Source of the DNA: Bradyrhizobium sp.
Lineage (GTDB): Bacteria; Pseudomonadota; Alphaproteobacteria; Rhizobiales; Beijerinckiaceae
Length of the DNA stretch: 64,000 nt
Assembly: GCA_004799435.1 (NCBI GenBank)
Contig: SSMV01000025.1
Span: 42,959-106,958 of the forward strand
Reading direction: 5' to 3'
Positions 17,544-27,500 of the stretch are shown here, piece by piece. The notes below the pieces were generated by a model. It saw nothing but the letters and a program-made list of their open reading frames with translations. It was not told the origin of the DNA and did not search any database. Each line of letters begins with the position of its first letter. The stretch's first letter is position 1. A program made the position numbers and the translations under genes.

Positions 17544-18200
17544 ATGCGGACAATCGCTTTCGTTACCCAAAAAGGCGGATCAGGTAAAAGCACATTGGCC
17601 TCCTCACTGGCGGTCGCGGCCAAGGACGTTGGCGAGCGCGTCTGCGTCATCGACCTCGACCCGCAGGCCTCTTTGCTGAGCTGGCGCAAGACCCGCAAGG
17701 CGACCGATATCGGCGTGATTCCCGCCAATATCGGCAAGCTGCCGGCGGTGCTCAAGGAACTGGCGAAGAAAGGCGTGACGCTGGCGATCATCGACACGCC
17801 CGGCGCCGACGGCGCGGCCTCGATGGCGGCCATGCGCGAAGCCGATCTCAACATCATCCCGTCGCGGCCGAGCATTTTCGACCTCTGGGCGAGCGCTCAG
17901 ACCCGCGCGGCGCTGAAGACGACCAATAGCGATTTCGTCTTCATGCTCAATCAATGCCCGCCGGCGCAGCAAAGCGCTCGTGTCGACGCGGCGATCGAAG
18001 CGCTCGAGGAAATGGGCGGCATGATCTCGCCGCTCGTGCTGGCGCGCGTCGATTATCAGGAAGCGGCGCGCCACGGACTCGGCGTCACCGAAATCAATCC
18101 CCATGGCGCGGCGGCGGTGGAAATGCGCGCGCTATGGTCGTCGATCAAGCGCCGTCTGGCCCGCGCGGCCACCAAGCCGGCCACCCGCAAGGCGGCCTGA
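17544..18200 (+). CDS. ParA/MinD-family ATPase without a ParB partner
   Basis: A 218-residue P-loop ATPase. The deviant Walker A (QKGGSGKST, with the signature first lysine) is at about residue 9, switch I/II regions are at VIDLDPQAS and IIDTPGAD, and a Lys/Arg/Ala-rich tail ends the protein. AAGGGCGGA precedes the ATG. Such short ParA proteins place plasmids, chromosomal loci or protein clusters. There is no parB, no parS-like repeat and no replication gene nearby, so it is probably an orphan positioning ATPase rather than the chromosomal ParA. Confidence 0.88.
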   Translation: MRTIAFVTQKGGSGKSTLASSLAVAAKDVGERVCVIDLDPQASLLSWRKTRKATDIGVIPANIGKLPAVLKELAKKGVTLAIIDTPGADGAASMAAMREADLNIIPSRPSIFDLWASAQTRAALKTTNSDFVFMLNQCPPAQQSARVDAAIEALEEMGGMISPLVLARVDYQEAARHGLGVTEINPHGAAAVEMRALWSSIKRRLARAATKPATRKAA

Positions 18201-18212
18201 AGACTCTGCCTT

Positions 18213-18248
18213 CACCCGCATCGACGGCGTCAGCCGCCGATGCGGGTG
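18213..18248. other. Hairpin between convergent parA-like and Deg protease genes
   Basis: CACCCGCATCG (18213-18223) and CGATGCGGGTG (18238-18248) form a perfect 11-bp stem, with an inner CGGCG/CCGCCG pairing. One arm encodes the last codons of the protease. There is no T run, so terminator function is uncertain. Confidence 0.45.
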
Positions 18249-19621
18249 TGGATCACCTGCCCGCCGCGCGCGATCGCCATATCCCAGACCCGCGGATGTT
18301 GAGCGGCGGCGCTTTCGAGATCGCGGGTCGTTGCGATCTTGGCGCCATTGACCTCCAGCACCACGTCGCCCTTCTGCAGACCGAGATTGGCGGCAAGCGA
18401 ATCGCTTGGCGCTTCGGCGACGACCACGCCTTTGTCGATATCGCCGATCGACAGATCTTCCGTGACTGCGGGCGAGACATTCTCGACCAGCGCGCCCTGG
18501 AAGGGCGAGCGGGTCTTGATGCGGATCGCGTCACGCGGCGGCGTTTCGGGCGCGGCGACCAGCTTGAGTTCGAAACTCGCCGGCTTGCCGTCGCGCAGCG
18601 CCGAGATCGTCACCGTTCCGCCAAGTGGCTTGACGCCGAGGCGAAAGCCGACGCCGCCGGAATCGTCGACGCCGCGCCCGTCGACCATGGTCAATACATC
18701 GCCCCGCTTCAGGCCGGCTTCCGCTGCCGGTCCGTCAGGCCGGACATCCGCCACCAGAGCGCCGGCCGGCCGCGCTAGACCAAGCGAATCGGCGATGTCC
18801 TTCGTCACATCCTGCAGGCTCGCTCCGAGCCAGGGCCGCTTTACGACGCCGCCATGCTCAGCGGCGTAGATCACGCTCCTGACCATATTGACCGGAATCG
18901 CGAAGCCGATGCCGACGCTGCCGCCCGATCGCGAAACGATCGCCGAATTGACGCCGATCAGCTTGCCGTCGAGACCGACCAGCGCGCCGCCGGAATTGCC
19001 GGGATTGATCGCCGCGTCGGTCTGGATGAAGAAGCCATAATCATTGATGCCGATCTGCGTTCGCGCCAGCGCCGAGACAATGCCCTGCGTCACCGTCTGG
19101 CCGACGCCGAAAGGATCGCCGATCGCCAGCACGATGTCGCCGACCTCGATGGCGTCGGAATCGCCGAGCTCCAGTACCGGGAACTGCTCCTTGGCGTCGA
19201 TCTGCAGCACCGCCAGATCGGTGCGCGGATCGCTGAGCACGATCCTGGCCGGAAATTCGCGCCGGTCGGAGAGCGCCACTTTAACGTCGGTCATGCCGTC
19301 GATGACATGATGATTGGTGACGACAAGGCCGCTCGGGTCGACGATGACGCCCGAGCCGAGCGATTGCGCGACGCGCGATTCGTCGCCCTGATCGCCGAAG
19401 AACTGACGAAAGACCGGATCGTCGAACAGCGGATTGCGCGGGCGCTTGTCGACCCGCGAGGCATAGACATTCACCACCGCCGGGCGGACCTTCTTGACCA
19501 GCGGCGCAAAGGACAGATGCAGTTCGGCGACGCTTTGCGGCGCGGTTTTCTCCGCGGTTTCGGCGCCTGCGGCGACGACGAGGGCAAGGCTGATTGCGAT
19601 GGCGAGAGCGAAGCGGCGCAA
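18230..19621 (-). CDS. Periplasmic Deg/HtrA-family serine protease
   Basis: A 463-residue Do-type protease that removes or refolds damaged periplasmic proteins. A signal peptide (MRRFALAIAISLALVVAAGA) leads into a trypsin-like domain with catalytic His105 (TNHHVIDG), Asp135 (RTDLAVLQ) and Ser210 (GNSGGALVG), then two PDZ domains (about 270-360 and 375-460). A TTG start at 19621 is chosen: it gives a textbook signal peptide and has GGAGAACCCCC before it, whereas the ATG at 19684 adds 21 residues that spoil it. It faces the ParA-like gene; a palindromic repeat lies upstream. Confidence 0.92.
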   Translation of the reverse strand: MRRFALAIAISLALVVAAGAETAEKTAPQSVAELHLSFAPLVKKVRPAVVNVYASRVDKRPRNPLFDDPVFRQFFGDQGDESRVAQSLGSGVIVDPSGLVVTNHHVIDGMTDVKVALSDRREFPARIVLSDPRTDLAVLQIDAKEQFPVLELGDSDAIEVGDIVLAIGDPFGVGQTVTQGIVSALARTQIGINDYGFFIQTDAAINPGNSGGALVGLDGKLIGVNSAIVSRSGGSVGIGFAIPVNMVRSVIYAAEHGGVVKRPWLGASLQDVTKDIADSLGLARPAGALVADVRPDGPAAEAGLKRGDVLTMVDGRGVDDSGGVGFRLGVKPLGGTVTISALRDGKPASFELKLVAAPETPPRDAIRIKTRSPFQGALVENVSPAVTEDLSIGDIDKGVVVAEAPSDSLAANLGLQKGDVVLEVNGAKIATTRDLESAAAQHPRVWDMAIARGGQVIHTRIGG

Positions 19622-19728
19622 GGGGGTTCTCCAGCGCGGACGGAAAGCCTGAATATAGGATGGGGGGCGCCTTGGAGCCAGCATGTGCTGAGCGCCACGT
19701 GCGGCATTCAAGCGGAACCGCAACCGTA

Positions 19729-19772
19729 GTGGCGCGGCCCTCCATGGCCGCGGGCGCGGAGGCCCGCGCTAC
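19729..19772 (+). repeat. 44-bp palindromic REP-like repeat, copy A
   Basis: The core runs GTGGCGCGGCCCTCC... to ...GGCCCGCGCTAC and matches the element at 58003-58046 (opposite strand) at 42 of 44 positions by eye. It has internal dyads (GCGGGC/GCCCGC, GGCC/GGCC) and imperfect end symmetry (GTAG...CTAC). It contains the stop codon of the adjacent outer-membrane protein gene. Confidence 0.85.
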
Positions 19773-20557
19773 TGGAAGCGGTAGATAAGGCCGATGCGGG
19801 CGATATCGCCCTGAACGGCGGCCGATCCCTGGAAGACATCGGGCGGCGTCAGAATGTCGACCATCGAATTCGTGACCTTGCCGAGGTCGTAATAGAGATA
19901 TTCGACCTGCACGCTCCAGTTCGGTCCCAGCGCATATTGCCAGCCGGCGCCGAGCGTGAAGCCGGTCATCCATCGCTGCGAATTGCCGCCGATGCAGAAT
20001 TTGATCGTGCCGCCGCAAATGTCGGCGGAAGTGTCGATGGCGAAGGTTGAGACGCTGGCGCGATTATAGGCGAGGCCGCCGGTCAGATAGATCAGCGAGC
20101 GATCCCATGGCGTAAAGCCGAGCCGTCCGCGCAATGTGCCGAGATTGTCGAGCCTCTGCCCGTCGGTCGTCTGAAAGTCGAATGGGATTTCAAGAAACGG
20201 GCCGACGACATGACTTCGCACATCGGCGAAGGAAAAGTCCGTCACGACGCCATAGACAATCTGTCCCGCCTGCCGATCGACACCGGCTTCGAAGCCGCCA
20301 AGCGCGCCGAAGGGATTGTCATTGAGCCGCGGGCTGACGAATCCGTCTCGGATCTCGGCGCCGGGAGACTCCGGCGCGATATCGACATGGCTGGGTCCGA
20401 AAGCGCCGCCGACATTGGCGCCGATGTACCAGCCCGACCAATCATAGGCCGGCGCGGGCGAGCCGGCGAAAGCCGCATTGGTGCAAACCAGCAGCGTCGC
20501 GGCGACGACAACCGCGAGCGCTTTGCCGTTGAGAAGGGCTCTCTTTGCTGGGGACAA
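19769..20557 (-). CDS. Outer-membrane beta-barrel protein (Omp25/RopB-like)
   Basis: A 262-residue protein with a signal peptide (cleavage after NAAFA, about residue 31) and the DWSGWYIGANVGGAFG block that opens many rhizobial porin-like eight-strand barrels. Alternating hydrophobic strands follow, as in GWQYALGPNWSVQVEYLYYDLG and IARIGLIYRF. The start is TTG at 20557 after GGGAGG. The barrel ends RFQ rather than with the usual terminal aromatic residue; the extra Gln and the stop codon lie at the edge of the 44-bp repeat. It is probably structural in the outer membrane; no substrate is known. Confidence 0.85.
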   Translation of the reverse strand: MSPAKRALLNGKALAVVVAATLLVCTNAAFAGSPAPAYDWSGWYIGANVGGAFGPSHVDIAPESPGAEIRDGFVSPRLNDNPFGALGGFEAGVDRQAGQIVYGVVTDFSFADVRSHVVGPFLEIPFDFQTTDGQRLDNLGTLRGRLGFTPWDRSLIYLTGGLAYNRASVSTFAIDTSADICGGTIKFCIGGNSQRWMTGFTLGAGWQYALGPNWSVQVEYLYYDLGKVTNSMVDILTPPDVFQGSAAVQGDIARIGLIYRFQ

Positions 20558-20709
20558 TGCATCCTCCCGATCGGCTGACGGCCGCGATGGGGCCGTTCAG
20601 ATACGCGTCAGGACGCAACGCAAAATGATCTCACAAATTGTCTTGCGCCGATTCCCTCGTCAAGCACGGAGCGGGCCCAATTCACCGCGCGTTTTCGCCC
20701 GACAAGCGA

Positions 20710-22014
20710 TCAGGAACCGAAGACGCGCGCGAAAATCGTATCGACCTGCTTGAGGTGATAGTCGAGATCGAACAGCGCCTCGAGTTCGGCCGGCTGTAGC
20801 GCCCTGGCGACATCCTTGTCGGCCTTCAGCAGCGTCAGGAAATCGCCCTCGCCGCGCCAGACCGGCATCGCGTTACGCTGCACCAGCGCATAGGCCTCCT
20901 CGCGCGAGACGCCCTTTTGCGTCAGCGCCAGCAGCACGCGCTGCGAATGGATCAGGCCGCCGAGCCGGTCGAGGTTCTTGCGCATGTTGGCCGGATAGAC
21001 GAGCAGCTTGTCGACAACATCGGCCATGCGCGCCAGCGCGAAATCGAGCGTGATCGTAGCGTCGGGGCCGATCATCCGCTCGACCGAGGAATGCGAAATG
21101 TCGCGCTCATGCCAGAGCGCGACATCCTCGAGCGCCGGGATGACGGCCGAGCGGACCATGCGGGCAAGACCGGTGAGATTCTCGGTCAGGACCGGATTGC
21201 GCTTATGCGGCATCGCCGAGGAGCCTTTCTGCCCTTCGGAGAAATATTCCTCGGCCTCAAGCACCTCAGTGCGCTGCAGATGACGGATCTCAATCGCCAG
21301 CCGTTCCAGCGACGAGGCGACGACGCCGAGCGTGGCGAAAAACGCCGCATGCCGGTCGCGCGGGATAACCTGGGTCGAGACGGGCTCGACCGTCAGCCCC
21401 AGCGCCTTGGCGACATGGGCTTCGACGCGCGGATCGATATTGGCGAAAGTGCCGACGGCGCCGGAGATGGCGCAGGTGGAGATCTCCTCGCGCGCCGTCA
21501 CGAGGCGCGTCCGCGCCCGCTTAAATTCCGCGTAAGCCCCCGCGAGTTTGAGGCCGAAGGTGGTCGGTTCGGCATGAATGCCATGCGAGCGGCCGATGGT
21601 CGGCGTCAGCTTGTGCTCGTAGGCGCGCCGCTTGAGCGCCGCCAGCAGCGCGTCGACATCGGCGATCAGCATGTCGCTGGCGCGGCGCAACTGCACCGCC
21701 AGACAGGTGTCGAGCACGTCGGAACTCGTCATGCCCTGATGGACGAAACGCGAGTCGGCGCCGATGAATTCGGCCAGATGGGTCAGGAAGGCGATGACGT
21801 CATGTTTGGTGACTTTCTCGATCGCGTCGACGCGCGCGACATCGAACTTGACCTTCCCCGCCTTTTCCCAGATCGCCTTGGCCGCGGCCTCGGGAATGAC
21901 GCCGATCTCGGCCAGCGCGTCGCAGGCATGGGCCTCGATCTCGAACCAGATGCGAAAGCGCGTCTCGGGCGACCAGATGGCGACCATCTCGGGTCGGGAA
22001 TAGCGAGGGATCAT
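20710..22014 (-). CDS. purB: Adenylosuccinate lyase
   Basis: 434 residues. The enzyme removes fumarate from SAICAR and from adenylosuccinate in purine synthesis. Family signatures are visible: the N-terminal IPRYSRPEMVAIWSPETRF, TSSDVLDTCLAVQL, the His block GRSHGIHAEPTTFG and the flexible catalytic loop GSSAMPHKRNPVL, which holds the catalytic serine. The ATG at 22014 follows AAGGAAG; the longer upstream frame is not conserved. Divergent from an FAD oxidoreductase. Confidence 0.96.
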   Translation of the reverse strand: MIPRYSRPEMVAIWSPETRFRIWFEIEAHACDALAEIGVIPEAAAKAIWEKAGKVKFDVARVDAIEKVTKHDVIAFLTHLAEFIGADSRFVHQGMTSSDVLDTCLAVQLRRASDMLIADVDALLAALKRRAYEHKLTPTIGRSHGIHAEPTTFGLKLAGAYAEFKRARTRLVTAREEISTCAISGAVGTFANIDPRVEAHVAKALGLTVEPVSTQVIPRDRHAAFFATLGVVASSLERLAIEIRHLQRTEVLEAEEYFSEGQKGSSAMPHKRNPVLTENLTGLARMVRSAVIPALEDVALWHERDISHSSVERMIGPDATITLDFALARMADVVDKLLVYPANMRKNLDRLGGLIHSQRVLLALTQKGVSREEAYALVQRNAMPVWRGEGDFLTLLKADKDVARALQPAELEALFDLDYHLKQVDTIFARVFGS

Positions 22015-22132
22015 CGGCGCGCTTCCTTGGACAGGGGCCGCCAGCGGTCTATAGGAACATCGCGTAAATTTCGAGCCCCCTGGCTGGCGCATAGCGCCTT
22101 CCGGCGGCCCGGCGCAATCAGGGAAGATTGGC

Positions 22133-23383
22133 TTGGCTTCGCTTAAGACCGATGTTGTCGTGTTGGGCGCCGGGATCGTCGGCGTCGCCGCCGCGCTTCA
22201 TCTGCAAGCCAGGGGACGGGCGGTGGCGCTCGTCGATCGCGCGGCGACCGCGGCGAGCGAAACCAGCTTCGGCAACGCCGGCATCGTCCAGAGCGAGGCG
22301 GTCTTCCCCTACACATTTCCGCGCGCGCCGGCCGAAATTGCCCGCGCGGCGCTCGGGCTCGATCCCCGCGTCCATATCCGCTACGCGTCGCTGCCGGCAA
22401 TCGCCCCGTGGCTGTGGCGCTATTTCCTCGCCTCCTCGCCGCGCGGGCGGCTCGCGACCGCTATGGCGATGCGGGGTCTCGTTCAGCGCAGCGTCGCGGA
22501 GCATAGCGCGCTCGCCGAGGCGGCCGGCGCGCAGTCGTTGCTGCGTGGCGGCGGCTGGATCAAGGCCTATCGCACGAGGCGAGGCGAGGACCTCGCGCTC
22601 AAGGACATGGAGGAAACGCGGCCCTTCGACATCCCGAGCGTCGCGCTGGATCGCAACCAGATGCTGGCGCTCGAGCCGCATCTTGGCGAAGTCGCGCGCG
22701 GCGGCGTGCATTTCACCGATCCGCTGAGCGCCTCCGATCCGGCGGCGCTAACGCAGGCCTATGCCCGCCTGTTCGTCGCGCGCGGCGGACACTATCTCAT
22801 CGGCGACGCGCTGACCCTGCGCCAGTCGGGCGGCGACTGGGCCTTGGATAGTGTCGAAGGTCCGTTACGGGCGGGCGCGGCGGTCGTCGCGCTCGGGCCG
22901 TGGTCGAAGGAACTCGTTGACGCTTTCGGCTATCGGATCCCGCTCGGCGTTAAGCGCGGCTATCACATGCATTACGCGCCGAAGGGCAACGCCGTTCTCA
23001 ACCGGCCGGTGCTCGATCTTGAACGCGGCTATCTGCTGGCGCCGATGACGCGCGGCTTGCGTCTGACCAGCGGCGCAGAATTTGCGCGCCGCGACGATCC
23101 GCCAAGCTCGGTCCATATCGATCTGCTAGAACCTTCGGCGCGCGAGATGTTTCCGCTCGCCGAAAGGCGCGACGCCGTCCCCTGGCTCGGCAAGCGCCCC
23201 TGTTTGCCCGACATGCTCCCGGTGATCGGCCCCGCGCCGCGCCACAAGGGCCTGTGGTTCGATTTCGGCCATCAGCATCTTGGGCTGACGTTGGGCCCCG
23301 TCAGCGGGCTGTTGTTGGCGCAGATGATGAGCGGCGAGACGCCCTTTGCCGATCCGGCGCCCTTTCGCGCCGATCGGTTCTAG
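22133..23383 (+). CDS. FAD-dependent D-amino acid dehydrogenase-like oxidoreductase
   Basis: 416 residues of the DAO/DadA family. The FAD Rossmann motif VVVLGAGIVGVAAALHLQ is at residues 8-25 with the acidic residue in ALVDRAA, and the C-terminal FAD-contact block reads HQHLGLTLGPVSGLLLAQM. These flavoproteins deaminate D-amino or N-methyl amino acids, passing electrons to the respiratory chain. The TTG start at 22133 follows GGAAG. It converges with a P1-family peptidase with a nine-base gap. Substrate is not predictable from sequence; no alanine racemase is adjacent. Confidence 0.85.
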   Translation: MASLKTDVVVLGAGIVGVAAALHLQARGRAVALVDRAATAASETSFGNAGIVQSEAVFPYTFPRAPAEIARAALGLDPRVHIRYASLPAIAPWLWRYFLASSPRGRLATAMAMRGLVQRSVAEHSALAEAAGAQSLLRGGGWIKAYRTRRGEDLALKDMEETRPFDIPSVALDRNQMLALEPHLGEVARGGVHFTDPLSASDPAALTQAYARLFVARGGHYLIGDALTLRQSGGDWALDSVEGPLRAGAAVVALGPWSKELVDAFGYRIPLGVKRGYHMHYAPKGNAVLNRPVLDLERGYLLAPMTRGLRLTSGAEFARRDDPPSSVHIDLLEPSAREMFPLAERRDAVPWLGKRPCLPDMLPVIGPAPRHKGLWFDFGHQHLGLTLGPVSGLLLAQMMSGETPFADPAPFRADRF

Positions 23384-23392
23384 GGCCGAGCC

Positions 23393-24385
23393 CTAGACGC
23401 TCCCATATTTCTGCCGCCAGCTTGGCTTTGCGCCGGGGAAGGAGAGCGCGGTCGCCTCATAGACGCCTCGGGCGATCGAACGGGCCAGACAATCGGCGGC
23501 GAGCATTCCGATTTCCGTCAGATCGCGCAGCTCGGGAATGCGGGTCGCGCGCGCGGTCGAGGCGACGAAAACGACGTCGCCGTCGGCCGGCGCATGGGTC
23601 GGGCGCAGCGCCAGCGCCAGACCGGCGCTTGCCATGATCGCGATGCGCGTCGCCTGGGCCTTGTCGAGCGGCGCGTCGGTGGCGACGACGGCCAGCGTCG
23701 TGGCGCCCAATTCGTCGCGCTTGAGCGCAAGGGCCAGCGCGTCCTCGCTGGGCTTGGGCCCTTCGCCGAGGCCGCCGAATTCATCGCCGCGCTCGTAGGG
23801 TGCGGCCCAGAAATAGGGCGTGGCCCCACGCGTCGAGCGGCCGATCGAATTGACCGCGGCGAGCGCGCCGACGGTGAAGCCGCGCGAAGTTCTCGCACTG
23901 GCCGAGCCGAGGCCGCCTTTAAGATCGCAGGTCGTCGCCCCGCAGCCGGCGCCGACGCTGCCAAGCGCGAATTCCTCGCGCGCATCTTGTGTCGCCGCAA
24001 AGCCAAGTTCGAAATAGGGCGAGCGGCGGCCCCAGGCCTTGTCGCCGCCATTGTCGAGATCGAATAGCGCCGCGCCGGGTGCGATCGGCGCCCGCGCTGC
24101 GCCGACCTTCAACCCACGCCCCTGTTCATGCAGCCAGGCGATCGCGCCGCCCGAAGCGTCGAGGCCGAAGACCGAGCCGCCCGACAAGACCAAAGCGTCG
24201 ATGCGTTGGACGGTCATTTCGGGGGCGAGCAGCGCCGCGTCGCGCAGCGCCGGCGCGCCACCGGGAATGGCGATCCCCGCCGTGGCCGGCGCATCGAAGA
24301 GGACAACGCTGACGCCCGAGGCGAGCTTGAGATCCTGCGCCGCGCCGACCTTCAGGCCGGGGACGTCGGTGATGAGATTGCGCAT
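23393..24385 (-). CDS. P1-family (DmpA/BapA-like) N-terminal-nucleophile peptidase
   Basis: 330 residues related to L-aminopeptidase/D-Ala-esterase DmpA and beta-peptidyl aminopeptidases. Such proteins are made as a precursor that cleaves itself to expose a catalytic Ser or Thr; the VGALAAVNSIGRS stretch near residue 190 is the likely processing region. GAGCGATTCDLKGGLGSAS and the N-terminal TDVPGLKVG are typical of the family. The convergence with the D-amino-acid oxidoreductase hints at shared use of D- or beta-residue peptides, but the genes are not in one operon. Confidence 0.85.
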   Translation of the reverse strand: MRNLITDVPGLKVGAAQDLKLASGVSVVLFDAPATAGIAIPGGAPALRDAALLAPEMTVQRIDALVLSGGSVFGLDASGGAIAWLHEQGRGLKVGAARAPIAPGAALFDLDNGGDKAWGRRSPYFELGFAATQDAREEFALGSVGAGCGATTCDLKGGLGSASARTSRGFTVGALAAVNSIGRSTRGATPYFWAAPYERGDEFGGLGEGPKPSEDALALALKRDELGATTLAVVATDAPLDKAQATRIAIMASAGLALALRPTHAPADGDVVFVASTARATRIPELRDLTEIGMLAADCLARSIARGVYEATALSFPGAKPSWRQKYGSV

Positions 24386-24521
24386 TCTGGCCCTTCTCCG
24401 CCCGCTACCCTAAGGCCTCTCGCCGTCTTGCGAAATCGCCCACAACCGGCCCTTTCCGACCGCCCTTAACGCGCGGGCCGCCGGCGGATAGACTTGAACC
24501 TATGTCCCGCGCGTCCGCCTC

Positions 24522-27500
24522 ATGCTGAACGGCACGACCGTCTTCCTCGCCTCGCTCGGCTATGTCGGCTTTCTCTTCGCCGTCGCCTGGCTGGGCGATC
24601 GCTATGGGCGGCGCTTTTTCGTCGGCCGCCGCCGGGCGCTAGTCTATTCGCTGAGCCTTGCGGTCTATTGCACGTCCTGGACCTATTACGGCTCGGTCGG
24701 CGTCGCCTCGGCCAGCGGCTTCGACTTTCTGCCGATCTATATCGGACCGATCCTGGTCATCGGTTTCGGCCATCGCCTGCTGGCGCGCATTGGCGCGCTG
24801 TCGAAGGCGCAAAATCTCACCACCGTCGCCGATTTCGTCTCCGCCCGTTACGGCAAGTCGCAGGCGGCGGGCGCGCTGGCGGCGCTGATCGCCCTGATGG
24901 CTTCGGCGCCCTATATCGCGCTGCAGCTCAAATCGATCACCCAGACGATGCTGATGGTGGTCGAATCTTTTGAGCGCGGCCAGCTGACGCCGGGCGCGCC
25001 CTCGGCGCCCTTCTATTTCGCCGTGACGCTATTGCTCGCCGCTTTCGCCATGGCCTTCGGCACGCGGCGCATCGACCCGACCGAACATCAGGACGGCTTG
25101 ATCCTGGCGATCTCGGTCGAGTCGGTGGTCAAGCTGGTCGCCTTTCTCGCCGTCGGCGGTTTTGTCGTCTGGGGTCTGTTCGGCGGTCTTGGCGCGCTGG
25201 TCGCCGTCGGCGCCAAGGATCCGCGCATCGCCGACGTCATGCGCACGCCGCCCAACGCGGCCAATTGGCTGACGACGACGCTACTCTCCGCCTCGGCGAT
25301 CCTGCTGCTGCCGCGCCAGTTTCATGTCAGCGTGGTCGAGAACCGCAATGCGCGCGACATCGTCAGCGCCGCCTGGCTCTTTCCGACCTATCTGGTGCTG
25401 ATCAATCTCTTCGTCGCGCCGCTGGCGATCGCCGGCCTCGCCACTTTCGCCGATGGCGCGATCGACCGCGATCTCACGGTCTTGGCGCTGCCGCTCAACG
25501 CCGGCGCGCCGATCCTCGCGCTGACGACCATGCTGGGCGGCCTGTCGGCGGCGACCGGCATGGTGGTGGTCGAGAGCGTCGCTTTGGCGATCACCGTCTC
25601 CAATGATCTTGTCATGCCGATCCTGTTGCGTCGCCGCGCCGCCCAGGGCGATGGGCCGGCGGGCGAGATCGGCGCGACGGTGCTCAATGTGCGCCGTCTG
25701 GCGATTCTCGGCGTCCTGTCGCTCGGCTATCTCTACGCGCAATTGGCGGGCTCGGCGGGGCTCGCCTCGATCGGTCTGCTTTCCTTCGCGGCGATCGCGC
25801 AGATTCTCCCAGCCTTTGTCGGGGCGCTGATCTGGCGTCGCGGAACGGCGCGTGGCGCGGTGGCCGGCATGGCCATTGGCATCGCGGTCTGGTGCTACCT
25901 GCTGCTCTTGCCGAGCCTGAACGCCAAAGGCGCGATCGCCGATTTTCTTGTCGCCGGCCCGCTCGGCCTCGCCTGGCTGCGCCCGGCGGCGCTGACCGGC
26001 TTTTCCGCCTATCCGCTGGTTGGCGGCGTCGCGCTGTCGTTCGGCGCCAATGTGCTGGCCTTTGTTCTCGCCTCGCTGACCCGACAGGCGACGCCGATGG
26101 AGCGGATGCAGGCGACCGCCTTCGTCGGCGCCGCGCCGAGCGGCAAGCCGCAGGCGTTCCGCTTGTGGCGCGCCTCGACGACGATCGGCGAATTGGAGGC
26201 GACTGTCGCGCGTTATCTCGGCGCGGCGCGGGCGCGGCGCGCCTTCGAGAATTTCGTCGACGAGCGCGGCCTCGCGGCGGCGGCCAATGACGAGGCCGAC
26301 GCGCATATGATCCGTCACGCCGAACATCTTCTGTCGCCGGCGATCGGCGCTTCGACCTCGCGTCTGGTGCTGTCGCTGCTGCTGCGGCGCCGCGCCATGT
26401 CGGGCAAGTCGGCGCTTAAACTGCTCGATGACGCTTCCGCCGCCATCCAGTCGAGCCGCGACCAATTGCAGCACGCGCTCGATCACGCCCGTCAGGGCAT
26501 CACCGTCTTCGACAACAATCTGGTGCTGACCGCCTGGAACCGCGAATTCGCCGATCTCTTCGAATTGCCGCCGAGCATGATGCGGATGGGCGTCGGCCTC
26601 GACGAAATCATTCGCTTCAACGCGTCGCGCGGAGTCTACGGGCCGGGGCGGGTCGACGATCTTGTCGCCGAACGATTGGAAAACCTGCTCAACCACGAAG
26701 AGCCAATCCGCCTGCGCCTGCATCCCTCGCTCAGAGTGCTCGAGATTCGTTCGGCGCGCCTGCCCGACGGCGGCATTGTCACCACCTACACCGACGCCAC
26801 GCAGACCGTGCAGGCCGAGGAAGAACTCGCCGCCGCCAATGAACGGCTGGAGCGGCGGGTGCAGGCGCGCACCGCCGATCTCGAACGGCTCAATCGCGAA
26901 TTGGCGCGCGCCAAGACGACCGCCGAAGCGGCCAATCTTTCCAAGACGCGCTTTCTCGCCGCTGCCGGCCACGACATTCTGCAGCCGCTCAACGCCGCGC
27001 GGCTCTATGTCAGCTCGTTGACCGAATCGGCCGCGCAGGGCGCGCCCGAGGAGCGCCTCGCGCTGGTGCGCAATGTCGACGCGTCACTTGAAGCCGTCGA
27101 GGAAATTCTCGGCGTCTTGCTCGACATTTCGCGGCTCGATGCCGGCGCGACGCGGCCGGAAATCGTGAATGTTCCAATCCAGGATGTTTTCCGTCAGCTC
27201 GAAATTGAATTCGCGCCGACCGCGCGCGCCAAGGGGCTGACGCTGCGCTTCGTCGCCACGTCGCTCTGGGTGCGTTCGGACCGCCGGCTGATGCGTCGCC
27301 TGCTGCAAAACCTTGTCTCCAACGCGCTCAAATATACGCTGAAAGGCCGCGTGCTGGTCGGTTGCCGGCGCACGGCGGATGGCGCGCGCATCGAAGTCTG
27401 GGACACCGGCCTCGGCATTCCCCAGGATCAACAGCGACTGGTGTTCGAGGAGTTCCAGCGCCTCGAACAGGGCATGCGCGCAGCGCGCGGACTCGGCCTC

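Noticed and set aside
17544-18200. The ParA-like gene as the chromosomal segregation ParA or a sign of an integrated plasmid
   Set aside because: No parB, parS, gidB or rep gene lies nearby.
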